NCBI GenBank assembly: GCA_045600965.1
Contig: JAZRYW010000037.1
Span: 1-54,334, forward strand
Reading direction: 5' to 3'
Length of the DNA stretch: 54,334 nucleotides
From: RGIG6374 sp045600965
GTDB taxonomy: Bacteria > Bacteroidota > Bacteroidia > Bacteroidales > UBA932
The notes beneath the pieces are model-generated. The model saw nothing but the letters and a program-made list of their open reading frames with translations, did no database searches and was not told where the DNA came from. How positions within the stretch are numbered: the stretch's first letter is position 1; each line of letters opens with the position of its first letter. The position numbers and the translations under genes are program-made. This document shows positions 34,039 through 43,800 of the stretch, in pieces.

Positions 34039-34227
34039 ATGAGCAAACTTACCTCTTACGTAAAGGATTCGTATTTCGAATTGACCCAGAAGGTCACCTG
34101 GCCGACCTGGCAGAAGCTTCAGAGCTCAGCCATTATGGTTATGATCGTGACCGTGATTTTGGCTCTTGTCATATGGCTTGTGGATTTCATCTTCAAGAAT
34201 ATGATGGAAGGCATCTACAGTCTTTAA
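34039..34227 (+). CDS. secE: Preprotein translocase subunit SecE
   Basis: A 62-residue single-helix SecE. It has the conserved amphipathic segment (ELTQKVTWPTWQKL) followed by one membrane helix (about 30-52). It clamps SecY in the inner membrane. Its place between tRNA-Trp and nusG is the classical order. Confidence 0.94.
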   Translation: MSKLTSYVKDSYFELTQKVTWPTWQKLQSSAIMVMIVTVILALVIWLVDFIFKNMMEGIYSL

Positions 34228-34230
34228 GCT

Positions 34231-34797
34231 ATGAGTGAAACCCCCGACAAGAAGTGGTATGTCGTGCGCGTAGCGAACGGCAAGGAAGAGAAGGCGAAGG
34301 AATACATCGAAAAGGAGATGGAGATCCGTCACCTTGAGTCTTATGTCTCACAGGTTCTGATCCCCACCGAGAAGTATTTCAAGCTTCAGGGTGGAAAAAG
34401 AGTGGCTGCGGAAAGAAAGTTCTTCCCGGGCTATGTCCTCATCGAAGCCAACCTTGAAGGTGATATTCCCCACATCATCTCCAACGTTCCTCTGGTAGCA
34501 GGTTTCCTGTCCGAGAAACAGGGCAACAACGCTTTCGACCGCAAGCCCATCCCTATGAGGGACGAGGAGGTTGCGAGGATACTCGGAAGGGTTGACGAAC
34601 TTGCGGACAAGGACGCCGAGACAATCACCCCATTCACTGTCGGCGAGGCTGTCAAGATCACAGACGGGCCTTTCAACGGATTTGACGGCACCATAGAGGA
34701 AATTCTTGAGGACAAGAAGAGAATCAAGGTGATGGTCAAGATCTTCGGAAGAAAGAACCTTATGGAACTGGAATTTGCCCAGGTATCTAAAGAATAA
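34231..34797 (+). CDS. nusG: Transcription termination/antitermination protein NusG
   Basis: A 188-residue protein with an NGN domain (KKWYVVRVANGKEEKAKEYIE; FFPGYVLIEA) that binds RNA polymerase, and a C-terminal KOW domain (about 135-188; VKITDGPFNGFDGTIEE) that binds Rho or ribosomal protein S10. It starts three bases after secE. Confidence 0.96.
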   Translation: MSETPDKKWYVVRVANGKEEKAKEYIEKEMEIRHLESYVSQVLIPTEKYFKLQGGKRVAAERKFFPGYVLIEANLEGDIPHIISNVPLVAGFLSEKQGNNAFDRKPIPMRDEEVARILGRVDELADKDAETITPFTVGEAVKITDGPFNGFDGTIEEILEDKKRIKVMVKIFGRKNLMELEFAQVSKE

Positions 34798-34809
34798 ACA
34801 GAATACATT

Positions 34810-35256
34810 ATGGCTAAAGAAATTGCCGCACTTATTAAGTTGCAGATCAAAGGCGGTGCTGCAAATCCTTCACCTCCGGTAGGACCGGCTCTCGGTTCAA
34901 AGGGCGTGAACATTATGGATTTCTGCAAGCAGTTCAATGCCCGCACTCAGGACAAAGCCGGTAAGGTGCTGCCAGTCATCATTACTGTATACTCAGACAA
35001 GTCGTTCACTTTCATCGTAAAGGAACCCCCTGTTGCCGTACAGATCAAGGAGGCTGCAAAGATACAGAAGGCTTCTGCCCAGCCTAACCGTACCAAGGTC
35101 GCATCCATCACCTGGGATCAGGTGCGCACTATCGCGCAGGAGAAGATGCCCGACCTCAACTGCTTCACTATGAAGTCAGCTATGAGCATGGTTGCAGGAA
35201 CTGCCCGCAGTATGGGTGTAAAAGTAACGGGAGAGATCCCTGCCGATGTAAAGTAA
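34810..35256 (+). CDS. rplK: 50S ribosomal protein L11
   Basis: A 148-residue protein of the GTPase-associated centre that binds 23S rRNA. The N-terminal KLQIKGGAANPSPPVGPALG and C-terminal rRNA-binding domain with AGTARSMGVKV are intact. Confidence 0.97.
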   Translation: MAKEIAALIKLQIKGGAANPSPPVGPALGSKGVNIMDFCKQFNARTQDKAGKVLPVIITVYSDKSFTFIVKEPPVAVQIKEAAKIQKASAQPNRTKVASITWDQVRTIAQEKMPDLNCFTMKSAMSMVAGTARSMGVKVTGEIPADVK

Positions 35257-35269
35257 AAATCACACCGCT

Positions 35270-35971
35270 ATGAGTAAATTAACAAAAAATCAGAAGATAG
35301 CATCCGCTAAATTTGATTCCAACCAGCAGTACAAGCTCAGCGAAGCGTGCCAGATCGTGAAGGATATCACCTACACCAAGTTCGACGCTTCCGTTGAGGT
35401 TTCTGTCCGTTTGGGTGTCGATCCTCGTAAGGCGAACCAGATGGTTCGCGGCGTTGTGACTCTGCCTCACGGAACCGGTAAGGTCACCCGCGTGCTCGTG
35501 CTCTGTACTCCCGACAAGGAGACCGAAGCAAAGGAAGCGGGAGCGGACTACGTAGGTCTTGACGAATACATCGAAAAGATCAAAGGCGGCTGGACGGATA
35601 TCGACGTAATCATATGTACTCCCTCCGTAATGGCAAAGGTAGGTGCCATAGGCCGTATCCTCGGTCCCCGTGGCCTTATGCCTAACCCCAAGACCGGTAC
35701 CGTCACTATGGAAGTCGGAAATGCCGTCAAGGAAGTGAAGGCCGGTAAGATCGACTTCAAAGTCGACAAGCAGGGCATCGTCCACGCAGCGATAGGTAAG
35801 GTTTCTTTCACTGCCCAGCAGCTCGCTGAGAATGCAAACGAAATCATCAATACCATAATCAAGTTGAAACCTCAGGCACTTAAGGGTACTTATATGAAGA
35901 GCATCTATATGTGTTCAACGATGAGTGCAGGTGTTTGTGTAGACATTAAATCATTAGGCGCTGCCGAATAA
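35270..35971 (+). CDS. rplA: 50S ribosomal protein L1
   Basis: A 233-residue protein of the L1 stalk. GRILGPRGLMPNPKTGTV and the C-terminal STMSAGVCVD segments are typical. In many bacteria L1 represses translation of the L11-L1 mRNA; no such site was checked here. Confidence 0.97.
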   Translation: MSKLTKNQKIASAKFDSNQQYKLSEACQIVKDITYTKFDASVEVSVRLGVDPRKANQMVRGVVTLPHGTGKVTRVLVLCTPDKETEAKEAGADYVGLDEYIEKIKGGWTDIDVIICTPSVMAKVGAIGRILGPRGLMPNPKTGTVTMEVGNAVKEVKAGKIDFKVDKQGIVHAAIGKVSFTAQQLAENANEIINTIIKLKPQALKGTYMKSIYMCSTMSAGVCVDIKSLGAAE

Positions 35972-35982
35972 AAGTCAGAATT

Positions 35983-36510
35983 ATGAGAAAAGAACTGAAA
36001 TCACAGATTATTGACCAGCTGGCTGCAAAATGGGCGGAGACTCCTAATTTCTACGTTACAGACATCGCCGGTTTGAATGCTGAAAACACTTCAAAACTGC
36101 GCCGGGCCTGCTTTGAAAAAGGCATAGAACTCGTAGTAGTAAAGAATACCCTTTTCCAGAAAGTACTGAAGAACAGCGGAAACGCTGAAGCAGCACAGAT
36201 TGTGCCTGTTCTCGAAGGTCCTTCTGCAATAATGTTCACAGTGGCTCCGAACGCCCCCGCAAAGCTCATCAAGGAATTCAGGGATGAGATGGGCGGCAAG
36301 CCGGAACTCAAGGGTGCACTGGTTCAGGACTGCGCTTATGTAGGTGCAGAAAACCTCGAAACCCTCGTGAACATCAAGTCCCGCGAGGAACTCATCGGCG
36401 ACATCGTCGCTCTCCTGCAGTCTCCTGCACGCAATGTCATCTCCGCTCTCGAATCGGCCGGTGGCAAGCTCGCAGGCATCGTGGAGACTTTATCAAACAA
36501 AGAAGAATAA
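35983..36510 (+). CDS. rplJ: 50S ribosomal protein L10
   Basis: A 175-residue base of the L7/L12 stalk, with the N-terminal rRNA-binding half (DQLAAKWAETPNFYVTDIAGL and LRRACFEKGIELVVVKNTL) and a C-terminal helix for L12 dimers. It lies 11 bases after rplA. Confidence 0.96.
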   Translation: MRKELKSQIIDQLAAKWAETPNFYVTDIAGLNAENTSKLRRACFEKGIELVVVKNTLFQKVLKNSGNAEAAQIVPVLEGPSAIMFTVAPNAPAKLIKEFRDEMGGKPELKGALVQDCAYVGAENLETLVNIKSREELIGDIVALLQSPARNVISALESAGGKLAGIVETLSNKEE

Positions 36511-36542
36511 GAAAAGTTATAAACAATTAAAAACAATCAATT

Positions 36543-36920
36543 ATGGCAGATATCAAACAATTTGCAGAACAGTTGGTAAACCTTACTGTTAAAGAAGTGC
36601 AGGAACTCGCACAGATCCTCAAGGAAGAATACGGAATCGAACCCGCAGCCGCAGCTGTAGCAGTTGCAGCACCCGTAGCAGGTGGCGCAGCAGCAGAAGC
36701 TGAACAGACTCAGTTCGACGTTATCCTCAAATCAGCAGGTCAGGCCAAGCTCGGCGTTGTAAAGGCCGTCAAGGAAGCTACCGGACTCGGACTTAAGGAA
36801 GCAAAGGACCTCGTTGACAAGGCTCCCGATGCAGTCGTTAAGGAAAAAGTCTCAAAGGCAGAAGCTGAACAGCTGAAGGCTGCTCTCGAAGAAGCCGGCG
36901 CTGAAGTTGAGATCAAGTAG
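36543..36920 (+). CDS. rplL: 50S ribosomal protein L7/L12
   Basis: A 125-residue stalk protein. It has an N-terminal dimerization domain, an Ala-rich hinge (about 35-52) and the C-terminal domain (KSAGQAKLGVVKAVKEATGLGLKEAKDLVD) that recruits translation factors. Confidence 0.97.
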   Translation: MADIKQFAEQLVNLTVKEVQELAQILKEEYGIEPAAAAVAVAAPVAGGAAAEAEQTQFDVILKSAGQAKLGVVKAVKEATGLGLKEAKDLVDKAPDAVVKEKVSKAEAEQLKAALEEAGAEVEIK

Positions 36921-36958
36921 CACCGTTTTTCCTCTTTGACAGAGGGAACAAACTCTAT

Positions 36959-36991
36959 GGTTTAGAGCTGTAACTGGCTCTAAACCTTTTT
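36959..36991 (+). terminator. Attenuator-type terminator between rplL and rpoB
   Basis: GGTTTAGAGC (36959-36968) pairs perfectly with GCTCTAAACC (36977-36986) across an eight-base loop, followed by TTTTT. This is a strong intrinsic terminator inside the rplKAJL-rpoBC operon, 40 bases before rpoB. A smaller hairpin CCTCT/AGAGG (36931-36945) precedes it. Partial termination here would make less rpoBC than ribosomal protein mRNA, as is known for E. coli. Confidence 0.75.
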
Positions 36992-37030
36992 GTCGTAAAT
37001 TAAGAACAGTTTTCATCATAGCCTCAACCA

Positions 37031-40000
37031 ATGTCGCAAAAATCTCAGAATCAACGAATTAACTTCGCGAGATCGAAAACTCTCCTCGACTATCCCGATT
37101 TCCTGGCCGTACAGCTCAAGAGCTTCCAGGATTTCTTCCAGCTGGAAACGACAGCCGAGAACCATAAGAACGAGGGACTGTACAAGGTGTTCCAGGAAGC
37201 ATTCCCCATCTCTGACATCCGCAACAATTTCGTTCTTGAGTTCATCGATTACTTCATCGAATCTCCGCGTTATTCAATAGACGAGTGTCTTGACCGCGGC
37301 CTGACCTACAGCGTCCCCCTCAAGGCAAAACTCAAACTGTCCTGCACGGATGACGAACACGAGGATTTCAAGACCGTCTTCCAGGACGTGTTCCTCGGTG
37401 CGGTGCCCTATATGACTCCGCGCGGAACGTTCATCATCAACGGTTCGGAACGTGTGATAGTATCACAGCTGCACCGCTCTCCCGGCGTCTTCTTCGGTCA
37501 GAGCATGCACGCTAACGGCACAAAGCTCTACAGTGCCCGCATCATCCCCTTCAAAGGGTCCTGGATTGAATTTGCAACGGACATCAACAACGTGATGTAC
37601 GCCTATATCGACCGTAAGAAGAAGTTGCCCGTAACCACCCTCCTCCGTGCAATCGGATTCGAGAGCGACAAGGCCATCCTCGACATCTTCGGTCTTGCGA
37701 ACGAAGTGCAGGTCAACAGGGAGGAACTTGAAAAGCACGTCGGCTCGACGCTCGCCGCCAGGGTCCTCAAGACCTGGAACGAGGACTTCGTGGATGAAGA
37801 CACGGGTGAAGTTGTCTACATCGAACGTAACGAAGTCGTTGTCGACCGTGAAGTGGTCCTCGAGGAAAGTCTGATCGATGACATCATCGATTCAGGCGCG
37901 ACAACCATCCTGCTTCATAAGGATGATCCTTCCGCCAACGATTTCGCCATCATCTACAACACGCTCCAGAAGGATACCACCAATTCCGAAATAGAGGCGA
38001 TCTATTACACCTACCGTCAGCTCCGCAGTTCGGAACCGCCCGATGAGGCGACCGCACGTGACGTCATCGAGAAGATGTTCTTCTCCGACAAGCGCTACGA
38101 CCTCGGAGAAGTGGGCCGCTACCGTATGAACAGGAAGCTTGACCTCAAGACTTCTCCCGACACCCGCGTCCTGACTAAGGAAGACATAATCGAAATCATC
38201 CGCTACCTCATCCAGCTCATCAACTCGAAGGCTGCTGTGGATGATATCGACCACCTGAGCAACCGCCGCATCCGCACCGTCGGCGAACAGCTTGCAAACC
38301 AGTTCAGCGTAGGTCTGCTCCGTATGGCAAGGACCATCCGTGAGAGGATGAACGTACGTGACAACGAAGTGTTCTCACCCACCGACCTGGTCAACTCCAA
38401 GTCACTCACCTCAGTGATCAACACCTTCTTCGGTTCAAGCCAGCTCTCACAGTTTATGGACCAGACCAACCCTCTGGCTGAAATGACTCACAAGCGCCGT
38501 CTCTCGGCACTCGGCCCCGGCGGTCTTTCACGCGACCGCGCAGGTTTCGAAGTGCGAGACGTACACTATACCCATTACGGCCGTCTCTGCCCCATCGAGA
38601 CACCTGAAGGACCTAACATCGGTCTGATATCCTCTCTCTGCGTCTATGCGCGCATCAACGACCTCGGCTTCATAGAGACTCCCTACCGCCTTGTCAAGGA
38701 CGGAAAGGTCGATCTTTCCGACAAGGGTTGCATCTATATGAGCGCAGAGGAAGAAGAGGACAAGATGGTGGCACAGGCAACCGCCACGATAGACGAGGAA
38801 GGAAAACTCACGGACGAACGCATCAAATGCCGTCTCGAAGCCGACTTCCCTGTCGTGTCGGCAGACCGCGTCGATTTGATGGACGTTGCGCCCAACCAGA
38901 TTGCATCCATCGCGGCATCCCTCATTCCTTTCCTCGAACACGATGACGCGAACCGTGCGCTTATGGGCTCCAATATGATGCGCCAGGCAGTGCCTGTCAT
39001 CAAGCCTGAAGCCCCTATCGTCGGAACAGGTCTGGAAGGACCCGTCATCCGCGACTCACGCACCCAGATTGTCGCACGCAAGAAAGGTGAGGTCGTATAT
39101 GTCGACGCACGCGAGATCCACGTGAAGTACGAACAGACCGAAGCCGAGAAATTCGTAAGCTTCGAGCCTGAAGTCACTGTATACAAGCTTCCCCAGTACA
39201 GGATGACCAACCAGAGCACCACTGTCCACCTTACCCCTATAGTACGCAAGGGCGACAAGGTCACCAAGGGTCAGATAATGACTGAGGGCTACGGCACACA
39301 GAACGGCGAACTCGCCCTCGGACGCAACCTCAAGGTGGCATTCATGCCCTGGAAGGGTTACAACTACGAGGACGCCATCGTGCTTTCCGAAAGGATACTC
39401 CGCGAGGATATCCTCACGTCCATACACGTGGATGAATATATGATGGAAGTGCGCGAGACCAAGCGCGGTATGGAAACCCTCACCTCGGACATCCCCAACG
39501 TCAGCGAAGACGCGACCAAGGATCTGGACGAGAACGGTATCATCCGCATCGGCGCCAGCGTCGAACCCGGTGACATACTCATCGGCAAGATCACTCCCAA
39601 GGCCGACAGCGACCCTTCACCCGAGGAGAAGCTTCTCCGCGCCATCTTCGGCGACAAGGCAGGTGATGTCAAGGACGCGTCCCTGAAGGCAAATCCCTCA
39701 CTTTCCGGCATCATCATCGGAAAACACCTCTATACCAGAGTTGCAGGCAACGGCCGTAAGGAAAAGGCCGCCATCAAGGCTCAGGTACAGCAGGCTGAAG
39801 AGGATTCCGCACGCAAGGCCCTCAACCTCCGCACATTGTTCCTCGACAAGCTCTGCACCCTCACCGAAGGCAAGAAGAGCAACGGCGTTTCCGACCTCTA
39901 CGGAGCGGAACTCCTGCCAAAGGGAGAACCGTTCCTCCGCGGCACTCTCGACTCCTGGAAGTTCGAGGAGATCAATCCCGGCAACTGGACTTCAGACAAG

Positions 40001-40846
40001 AAGGCCAATGCGATGATCAGGGATCTGATCAACAACTATCTGATCGCCGACAAGAACCTTGCAGCCGAACTCAAGCGTGAGAAATACAACATCACGATGG
40101 GTGACGAGCTGCCCACAGGCATTATGAAGCTCGCCAAGGTATACGTTGCCAAGAAGAGAAAGATCAGAGTCGGTGACAAGATGGCCGGCCGTCACGGTAA
40201 CAAGGGTATCGTGGCCAAGGTTGTCCGCGACGCCGATATGCCTTTCCTCGAAGACGGCACTCCCGTCGACATCGTCCTCAACCCTCTGGGCGTGCCTTCC
40301 CGTATGAACCTCGGACAGATATACGAAACCGTACTCGGATGGGCCGGCAAGGAACTCGGACTCAAGTTCAGCACCCCCATCTTCGACGGCGCGACCCTCG
40401 AGGACATCTGCCAGTATACCGACAAGGCCGGTCTGCCCCGCTACGGGCGCACCTACCTGCGCGACGGTGAAACAGGTGAACTTTTCGACCAGCCCGCAAC
40501 CGTCGGCGTGATCTATATGATCAAGCTCGGCCATATGGTTGACGACAAGATGCACGCGCGCTCGATAGGCCCCTACTCCCTCATCACCCAGCAGCCTCTG
40601 GGCGGTAAGGCCCAGTTCGGTGGCCAGCGTTTCGGAGAAATGGAAGTGTGGGCTCTCGAAGCATTCGGCGCAGCCAACATCCTTCAGGAAATCCTCACAA
40701 TCAAGTCCGATGACGTGACCGGACGTTCACGCGCTTATGAAGCCATCGTCAAGGGCGATCCGATGCCGGCAGCCGGTATCCCCGAATCGCTCAACGTGCT
40801 GCTCCACGAGCTCCGCGGACTCGGTCTGAGCATCCACCTCGATTAA
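37031..40846 (+). CDS. rpoB: RNA polymerase beta subunit
   Basis: A 1271-residue beta subunit. The rifampicin-binding region reads SQLSQFMDQTNPLAE and THKRRLSALGPGG, the normal sensitive-type residues. The catalytic-side motifs around KITPKADSDPSPEEKLLRAIFG and GDKMAGRHGNKGIV are present, and the C-terminal clamp region ends ELRGLGLSIHLD. It is followed by rpoC after 38 bases. Confidence 0.98.
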   Translation: MSQKSQNQRINFARSKTLLDYPDFLAVQLKSFQDFFQLETTAENHKNEGLYKVFQEAFPISDIRNNFVLEFIDYFIESPRYSIDECLDRGLTYSVPLKAKLKLSCTDDEHEDFKTVFQDVFLGAVPYMTPRGTFIINGSERVIVSQLHRSPGVFFGQSMHANGTKLYSARIIPFKGSWIEFATDINNVMYAYIDRKKKLPVTTLLRAIGFESDKAILDIFGLANEVQVNREELEKHVGSTLAARVLKTWNEDFVDEDTGEVVYIERNEVVVDREVVLEESLIDDIIDSGATTILLHKDDPSANDFAIIYNTLQKDTTNSEIEAIYYTYRQLRSSEPPDEATARDVIEKMFFSDKRYDLGEVGRYRMNRKLDLKTSPDTRVLTKEDIIEIIRYLIQLINSKAAVDDIDHLSNRRIRTVGEQLANQFSVGLLRMARTIRERMNVRDNEVFSPTDLVNSKSLTSVINTFFGSSQLSQFMDQTNPLAEMTHKRRLSALGPGGLSRDRAGFEVRDVHYTHYGRLCPIETPEGPNIGLISSLCVYARINDLGFIETPYRLVKDGKVDLSDKGCIYMSAEEEEDKMVAQATATIDEEGKLTDERIKCRLEADFPVVSADRVDLMDVAPNQIASIAASLIPFLEHDDANRALMGSNMMRQAVPVIKPEAPIVGTGLEGPVIRDSRTQIVARKKGEVVYVDAREIHVKYEQTEAEKFVSFEPEVTVYKLPQYRMTNQSTTVHLTPIVRKGDKVTKGQIMTEGYGTQNGELALGRNLKVAFMPWKGYNYEDAIVLSERILREDILTSIHVDEYMMEVRETKRGMETLTSDIPNVSEDATKDLDENGIIRIGASVEPGDILIGKITPKADSDPSPEEKLLRAIFGDKAGDVKDASLKANPSLSGIIIGKHLYTRVAGNGRKEKAAIKAQVQQAEEDSARKALNLRTLFLDKLCTLTEGKKSNGVSDLYGAELLPKGEPFLRGTLDSWKFEEINPGNWTSDKKANAMIRDLINNYLIADKNLAAELKREKYNITMGDELPTGIMKLAKVYVAKKRKIRVGDKMAGRHGNKGIVAKVVRDADMPFLEDGTPVDIVLNPLGVPSRMNLGQIYETVLGWAGKELGLKFSTPIFDGATLEDICQYTDKAGLPRYGRTYLRDGETGELFDQPATVGVIYMIKLGHMVDDKMHARSIGPYSLITQQPLGGKAQFGGQRFGEMEVWALEAFGAANILQEILTIKSDDVTGRSRAYEAIVKGDPMPAAGIPESLNVLLHELRGLGLSIHLD

Positions 40847-40884
40847 GTCACAGTTATTTGTCAGAATTATAAAGGAAAAACAAT

Positions 40885-43800
40885 ATGCCTTACAAAAAAG
40901 ACACTAAGGTCAAAAGCAATTTCAACCAGATAACCATAGGTCTGGCATCTCCTGACGAGATAAAGGGTCGTTCATCGGGTGAGGTTCTCAAGCCTGAAAC
41001 AGTCAACTACAGAACATACAAGCCTGAAAAGGACGGTCTGTTCTGCGAAAGGATTTTCGGCCCCTCGAAGGACTATGAGTGCTACTGCGGAAAGTACAAG
41101 AAGATAAGCTACCGCGGTATCACCTGCGACCGCTGCGGTGTTGAAGTCACGGAAAAGAAAGTCCGCAGGGAAAGGATGGGTCATATAGAACTCACCGTTC
41201 CCGTAGCACACATCTGGTATTTCCGTTCCAACCCCAACAAGATCGGTTATCTGCTCGGCATACCTTCAAAGAAACTCGAATCCGTAATCTACTATGAGAA
41301 ATACATAGTCGTGCAGCCGGGTGTCGCAAAGAACGTCCAGAAACTCGACCTTCTCACAGAAGAGGAATATCTCGAAATCCTTGCAAACCTGCCCAAGGAC
41401 AACGCATCCCTGTCGAATGACAATCCCGACAAATTCATCGCCGGGATGGGCGCGGAAGCCATCAACATCCTCCTTCAGCGCATAGACCTCGACCAGCTCT
41501 CATACGAGCTCCGCGACCAGGCCGCCAGGGAAGGTTCGATGCAGCGCAAGGCCGAAGCGCTCAAGAGACTGAGCGTCATCGAGGCTTTCCGTGAATCAAA
41601 GGACGTCAACAAGCCGGAATGGATGATAATGACGGTCATCCCCGTCACTCCTCCTGACCTGCGTCCCCTCGTTCCACTCGACGGCGGCCGTTTCGCAACG
41701 TCCGACATCAACGAACTCTACCGCAGGGTCATCATCCGCAACAACCGTCTGAAGAGGCTCATCGAGATCAAGGCTCCCGAAGTCATACTCCGCAACGAGA
41801 AGCGTATGCTCCAGGAGGCGGTAGACTCACTTTTCGACAATTCGCGCAAGTCGAATGCCGTCAAGACCGAGTCCAACCGCACTATGAAGTCACTCTCCGA
41901 CAACCTCAAGGGCAAGCAGGGACGTTTCCGCCAGAATCTGCTCGGCAAGCGTGTCGACTACTCCGCACGTTCGGTCATCGTCGTGGGTCCCGAACTCAAG
42001 ATGCACGAATGCGGTCTGCCCAAACTGATGGCTGCCGAACTCTACAAACCGTTCATCATCCGCAAGCTCATCGAACGCGGCATCGTAAAGACCGTCAAGA
42101 GCGCAAAGAAGATAGTTGACCGCAAGGATCCCGTCATCTGGGACATCCTCGAAAACGTGATGAAGGGACATCCCGTGCTCCTCAACCGTGCGCCTACCCT
42201 CCACCGTCTCGGTATCCAGGCTTTCCAGCCCCGTATGATAGAAGGCAAGGCAATACAGCTCCATCCTCTGGCCTGCACGGCATTCAACGCCGACTTCGAT
42301 GGTGACCAGATGGCAGTTCACCTCCCTCTTGGAAATGCGGCTGTCCTCGAAGCCCAGCTGCTTATGCTCGGCTCACACAACATCCTGCATCCCGCAAACG
42401 GCGCGCCTATCACCGTGCCTTCGCAGGATATGGTGCTCGGTCTGTACTACATAACCAAGGAGCGTGAAGGCGCCAAGGGCCAGGGAATGGTATTCTACGG
42501 ACCCGAGGAAGCCATCATCGCCAACAACGAAGGCCGCGCCGCACTTCAGGCGAAGGTCAAGGTACGCCTTCCCAAGGTTATGGCCGATCCTTCACAGGGA
42601 TATGAAATAGTGGACACGACCGTCGGCCGAATCATCTTCAACCAGGTCGTTCCCAAGGAAGCCGGCTACATCAACGAGGTCATCAAGAAGAAATCGCTCC
42701 GCGACATCATCAACAAAGTGCTGAAGGCCACCAGCGTGGCACGCACTTCCGAGTTCCTCGACGACATCAAGAACCTCGGTTACAGGATGGCCTTCAAGGG
42801 CGGCCTTTCGTTCAACCTCGGTGACGTGCTCATTCCTGAAGAGAAGCAGAAACTCATCGACGAGGCTTATCAGGAAGTCGGAGAGATCCAGAGCAATTTC
42901 AATCTGGGTTTCCTGGCCAACAACGAGCGTTACAACAAGGTCATCGACGTCTGGACATCCGTCAACACCAAGCTCACCAAGATGGTGTACGAACAGATCA
43001 AGAACGACAACCAGGGTTTCAACCCTATCTTTATGATGCTTGACTCCGGCGCCCGTGGTTCACAGGACCAGATCCGTCAGCTCTGCGGTATGCGTGGTCT
43101 GATGGCGAAGCCTCAGAAGTCAGGTGCGGCAGGTGCCGAGATCATCGAGAACCCTATCCTCGCCAACTTCAAGGAAGGTCTGTCAGTGCTCGAGTACTTC
43201 ATCTCAACCCACGGTGCCCGCAAGGGTCTTGCCGACACTGCGTTGAAGACAGCCGATGCAGGTTACCTGACACGCCGGCTTGTCGACGTTTCGCACGACG
43301 TGATCATCAACGAAGAGGACTGCGGCACACTCCGCGGAATCGTGGCCACCGCCATCAAGAACAAGGACACCGAAGTTGAATCGCTCGCAGAACGCATCAC
43401 CGGACGCACCTCCGTTCACGATATCTACAATCCTCTGACCAACGAGAAGATACTCAGCGCCGGCGATGAAATCACCGACGACCTTGCAGAACTCATCGGT
43501 TCCCTCCCCATCGAACAGGTTGAGATACGTTCCGTCCTCACCTGCGAATCCCGCAAGGGCATCTGCGCGAAGTGCTACGGCCGCAACCTTGCAACCGGCA
43601 GAATGGTGGACAAGGGCGAAGTGGTCGGTGTGATGGCCGCACAGTCGATCGGAGAACCCGGTACGCAGCTTACCCTCCGTACGTTCCACGTCGGCGGTAC
43701 TGCATCGAGCAAGGTTTCCGAGAACGAAATCGTCTCCAAGTACGAAGGCAAACTCGTATATGACGAGCTCCGCACCATCACCAAGAAGGACGACAAGGGC

